A stretch of DNA of 64,000 nucleotides. Source: an uncultured Clostridia bacterium. Its GTDB lineage: Bacteria; Bacillota; Clostridia; UBA1381. The stretch is taken from assembly GCA_947591315.1 (NCBI GenBank), contig CANQDD010000042.1:1-64000 (forward strand), in the 5' to 3' direction. The notes below the pieces were generated by a model, which was not told where the DNA came from, searched no databases, and was given only the letters and a program-made list of their open reading frames with translations. Below, piece by piece: positions 57,801-63,800 of this stretch. The position numbers and the translations under genes were made by a program. Each line of letters opens with the position of its first letter. Positions within the stretch are counted from its first letter, which is position 1.

Positions 57801-60800
57801 GCGCTTAACCATGCTAAGCTGCGTCGGAGCCGCGCCGTATGACTGCGCTTTCTGCTCGTCAGCGCGATAGTCGTCCGTAACGGTACCGCCTTCGCCCACG
57901 TACTTGGAGCTGTACGCCGAACCGAACGCGTATGTCTCTCTGTTTATCGGCATCGTAATCGTAAGCGTGCTTACGTCGGTCTTGCCGACCTTAACTACCT
58001 GGTCGCTGCTCGTTATAACGAAGCTTGCGTTTTCGTCTGCGAATATATCCGCTATGTTGAGGCCGTCAAGGTGGTCAACGCCGTCTATTACGCCGACAAT
58101 TACCGGTGTCGAGGAATACGGAGTTTCTTCGGGATCTATACCAAGCTGACCGGTAGCCACCGTGTTGTTTTGGTACGTGGTTGTATTTGAACCCCACGCC
58201 CAGAGCTTGCCGGTTGAATCAAGAGCAATCGCGTGCGCTCTGCCTACGGCAATCTTCTTAATATATGTTCCTTCGTCTTCAAAGTCAAACTCTACCTGCG
58301 TCGGAACGATGTTCTTGCCTGTCGTTCCCTGACCGAGCTGACCGCTGTCGTTAGCGCCCCATGACCATACCGTGCCGTCCGCTTTGAGCGCAACTGTATA
58401 ACCGTCTCCGCTTTCCATCTTCGGAGCCGTTCTGTAAATGTTTTCGCTGTCGTAAATCGGACTGCCGTCGTCATTCGTACCCGTCTGTCTGTAAGCCTCG
58501 CCGAGTACTGTCACGTTCGCAACCGCCGTCATGCTTTCGTTATTTGCGCTGTTGGTGTACGTGATAAGCAGCTTTGTATCGCCGTACTTAATATTGTTGT
58601 CCTCATCTCTCCTGAGCGATACCTTGCCGTACTTAACATTCTCGACAACATTGCGCGAGCCGAGCAGCTTAACTGTATCTTCCTTGCTAAGGTTTTCAAC
58701 CTGTATAATATCATCGTTAAGCGTGCTGAACGAGAGCATGCCCGTCTTTTCCGTGTCAACCTGTATGTCAAGGCTGAAGGAGCGCATGTATACCGCGGGA
58801 ATTACGGCGTATTCCTTATCCGGTCCGAGAACTATGTCATAGTCGCCCAGAGCTATGTATTCTTCGTCAACATAACCCGGATATGTTCTGTCGGCGTTCA
58901 CACCGCCGTCTGTCACCATGAAGTTACCGAGCTGGCCCTTGTCGTCGCTGCCCCATGTGTATACGAGACCGTCGTCAACAAACGCGCCGGAGAACTGTCC
59001 GCCCGTTGCCGCGCCGATAATGTTTCTCTCCGCGGGTGTTGATGTAATACCGCCGTTTTCATCAGCCGTATAATACAAATCCTTTATGAGATACGCGGAG
59101 TTAAGCTTGTCAGGTCCGGAAACTCCGAGTTCTCCCTTGGCGTTTTCACCCCACGCGTACGCGTTAGCCATAGCCACCATGTTGGGAGCCTCTTCCGTAC
59201 CCTTGTTGACAGACTTACGGTCTATCGCGAGCATGTGGGTGTGTATTCCTTCATTATCCTCATAGTAGCCTATGGAGATGTTCGCTATATTGCGCAGGAA
59301 TTCGGGATGAACGTCATCGCTCTTGTTATCATAGCTGCCGCTTTCCATTCCGCTGTATTCGGGATCGTTAGCCCAGTTGTCCTTGGGATTCATGGTTACT
59401 TCCATCGGAACCTTTGAATACATCGGTTCATTCTGCTGCCAGTCGCTTTCGGCGGACTTCTTCGGTTTGTAGATACCCGTACCAAGCTGCATCGAGGAGT
59501 CGTCGCCCCAAGCGTATACCTGTCTGTTTCTGGTGTACTTAATCTGCTGATACGGCACGCCGCCGGAAACCACATACTGCGGTTTTCCGTTCTCGTCGTA
59601 AACAGGCTCGGACTTCGTGGAAATTGCCGCGAAGTTATATCCCTTACCGACAATTCTCGTTACGTCGGTGAGATATTCCGTCTTTTTCGTCGAATCAATC
59701 GCGTCTTTGTTTGTATCAATGAGGCTTACCATCGAAAGCTGCGTTTCAAATTCGTTATCGCTGTTTATACCCAGCTCGCCGCGTTTGTTGCCGCCGACGG
59801 TGTATACCATACCGTTCGCGAGAAGTACAGCCGTAGCCTCCTTGCTCGCAGCCGACATTACGACGTTCGTAATCGTGCTGTCTCCGGTACCCTTCATCTT
59901 CGCCGGTTCAAAATTCTCCGGCTCATAATCGCTTGTCGTGTAGCCTCTGCCAAGCTGTCCCTTATCGTTGCGTCCCCATGTGTATACCTCGCCTATAGCT
60001 GTTACCGCTACGGTGTGGTAAGCACCCGCTGACGCGTCTACTATCTGGTTGTCGATCTTGCCCTTGTTGATAATATCGTTTGTAAAGTTCTTATATAACT
60101 CTATCTGTACCGGACGGTCTACATACGGCGCAACTATCGGGCTTATACCAAGCTGTCCGTAGGAGTTGTCGCCCCATGCGTAAATGCGTCCGCTCTTGCC
60201 GACCGCGATAGCGTGCTTATCGCCGACCGAAATCGTAAGGATTTTTTCTATCGGTGACGAAATACCCTTAACCGCGTCGCTTGCGTTAGCGTAGTATCTG
60301 TCTATCTGTACCGGTATGGTAAGCTCTCCCTGCTTACTTCCCGAACCGAGAAGTCCGGTGTCGCCGGAATCGAAGGTATTATTACCCCATGACCATACAG
60401 TACCGTCCTTCTTCAGCGCTACCGCGAAGTCCTTACCGAACTGCATCTGCGGATACGTTATATCGTCCGTGATGATTACTCTCGCGAATACCGGCTGGCT
60501 TGTAATCTTGTTTATGGCTATAACTCTCGTCTCGCCCTCGCCTTCGCCGCGCAGCTGCGCTCTCGACGAGTCGCTGCCCGAAAGAACCGCTATACGCGCG
60601 ATCGTGTCGTCAAGCACCTTCCAGTCGAACGCGCCTACGTCGCCCTTAAGCTCATCATATACGGGGAACAGCTCTCCGCCCTGAACACGGATATCAGCCG
60701 TACCGCCCTTTCTTCTGATAATCGTAGGCTCACTCATCGACATGCTGGAGTTGCCCGCAACTACGGGAACCATCATGGTCGCCTGGCTCTTTATACCGAG

Positions 60801-63800
60801 CTGGTACTTGTTATCGTAGCCCCACAGGTACGCAACGCCCGTGCGCGAGATTGAAGCGATATGCTCTCCGTTTATAATCGCGGGTATCGAAACGATTGTG
60901 TCGAGGTAATCCATCGACGAATCGTTCTTGTATACGAGCATCGGCTTGTACTGGTCAACGTTCAGCGTTCTATTGCCGAGTACGCCGGAGTTGATGCCCG
61001 AATATCTGTTCGTACCCCACATATAAACGTTGTTGCCTTCAATATGATCCGCGTTGATAAACGTACCCGCCGTAAGCGCGCCGGAGAAGTGATCGCCAGC
61101 GAATACAGTGTAAACGTTATCCATTATGCCTGTCGGCTTGTCTGACACACCGTCGTTGTCCCATACGTGTACGAGCGCGGCATCCTTATTTGTCGGGAAG
61201 GAGAGAATTTCCTTCGCCTCGTGACCGTTAAGGTCTGTTGTGCCGTTGTCCGTACGCGTACCGGTCTTGTCAACCCTGTAGAACTTACCGTTCAGGTAAG
61301 CCACGCCGTTGCCGAGCACGCCGTTGGTGTTGTTGCCCCACGCGTAAACCTTATTTGCGAATACGTCGTTCGTATCCACGTCATGTGAGGTTGTTGTGCC
61401 GCTCACATCGCCCTGTTCCTTCGGAGCCTCTTTTTCCGTTACAACTGTTATTGTTGTATGACCGTCTCCGCCTCTCGTTACCGTCTTTGTTGTATGCGTC
61501 GTTGTAAGCGTCGTCTCGCTGCCGGCTGTGTCGCCTTCCTTATACGCCGCTGTCGAGCTCTTCGAGAATGTAGTCGTCGAGCCTTCCGAATCCGCTTCGG
61601 TCTTTGTAACCGTTCTCGCCGATACCGTCGTTACCGTATTCATTGACGTGCTTACCGTCTCGTCGAAGTAATCGCCGTTCAGCGCCGTCTGCTCAACATC
61701 GGTCGTAACCGTCGGATCGGCGTCAGGCGTCTCGCCGTATTCGGTAGAAGTCGTTACTGTCGTTCTTCTGTATTCCGTAACCGTTGACGCGCCGTCGACG
61801 TCACCCGGTAAGTAAGCGCGATCCTCTGTTACGGACGACGTGCTTACTACTCCGGCTTCTGCGTTGAGTATTTCCGTCTTCGTGGTTTCGGTTGTAATCT
61901 GACCGTTTACAGACAGCGTTACCGTTACTCGTACAGCCTCCTCCCTGGTGGTTGTCGTAACAATATCCTTTGTGGTCGTCGTGTAAACCTCAATGGTTGT
62001 TTCGGAATCCGTATCCGTCACATCCGCGTCTGTAACCGTCGTGGTTGTGGTTGTTGTCTTTGTTCTGTCGTCCCCTACTGTCGTTTCAACCTCTGTATTG
62101 GTTGTGGTTGTAGTCGTTTTTTCGTAATTGTATGTATTGATTATAACGTGGTTCGGGCCTAACGCGGCGTTTACGATACCCTTCATCGCGCCCGTTGTAT
62201 GGCTGCCGTCGCCGTCGAGCACAGGGAGAGCTATCGTTCTGTTGTACGCCGCCATATCCACGTTGTTCTGCGCGTTCCAAATTTCGCCGTTACCTAACTG
62301 ACCGTTGTCGTTGCTGCCCGCGATATACATTGTACCGTCGCGTCTTACAACGGCTATGTTTTTCTCGCCTATCACAACGTCAACCGCGTCGTCGATACCG
62401 TACATTCTTACCGGTCTTGCGCTGCTTGAGCTCTGTTCAAGCTCCGTAAGCTCGTCTTTTCCTATACCAAGCTGTCCGTAACGGTTTGAACCCCATACGT
62501 ATACGTTGCCGTTCTCCGTAATCGCCGCAGCCGTCGAGCCGGAAGCGAATACCTTTACAATCTTGCCCGTCGCATCCGAACCGAGTATACGTACTCCGTC
62601 GTCAAGCTTCGCGGTGCTGTCAGCCTTTGTATCGGCGTTCACTGGGTTGGAAGCCACGTCGCGCGCGTACTGCGGGCCGGAGAGATTACGTCCTACGGTC
62701 GAGTTTCTGCCAAGCTGACCTATACCCGCGTCGTTGCGTCCCCATGACCATACGTGACCGTCCTTATCGGCTGCGATTACGAAGTTGTCGCCCGCAGCTA
62801 CGGATACAATGCCGCTGAGCGGCTTGCCGCCTACCTTAAGCTGTCCCGCGCCGTCTATTACCGGTGCGTTTATCGTCTTTGTATTTGTAGATACCCCGAG
62901 CTGTCCCTTTGCGTTGTCTCCCCAGAGATATACGTATCCGCCGCTCGTGAGAGCCGCCGTGAACTGACCGCCCGTCACAATCATCGGCTGTACCGCCGTG
63001 TCGAGGTTGGACGTTTCGGGCAGCACGTTTACATCGAACAGCGCGTACTTATCGCTGTCCGTCTTTGATACAATAATTCTCGTCGAGCCGACAGCCGTGT
63101 ATGTGAGATCGCCCTCGCTCGTTATCTGTGCCACAGACGGATTGATTGAAGCCGCGTGGAACTGAGCGGTGGTATCATGCTTCTTGAACGCATTGAATAC
63201 GTCGTACGAGAAGCTGACCTTACCCCTTGACGTTCTCTCGAAGTAAGTTTCGTTGTCAATAAGGTTGAGCTTCGTCTTTATCGCGTTGTCGCTGCCTATA
63301 ACCGTTCCATCTTCGCCCGTTACGTTGATAACGCCCGAGTATACATCCACAAGCTCCGAGCTGCTTGTAAGCGTCGCGTCGCCGAGCTGTCCGCGCGAGT
63401 TGGAGCCGACGGTCTTTATCTCACCTTTCGTTGTGATAAATCCTGACATAGAGCCGTTCGCGCTTACCGCCGCCGCGAGTATATCGCTTACGCCGTCAAT
63501 CTGCTTGATTTCGGGTACATTCGGCTCGTCCGCGGCAAGCTTGCCGCCGCTGTTAGAGCCGACAGCCATAATCGAGCCGTCCTTCTGAACGAATATCGCC
63601 GCGTCGCCGTTCGTTACGTCTATCGTATTTTTGAGTATATCAAGCTTAGCGGGTGCGTACGATGCCGCCTCGCCTTCCGCCGGTGCGTTTACAGGTACCA
63701 AGCCGCTTTCGGTATTACCCCAAGCGTAGTACGCCGTATCGGTCGTGCCATGCGTTGTTGTGAGAGCGACCGCGTTGCCTTCACCCGCCGTTACCTCAAG

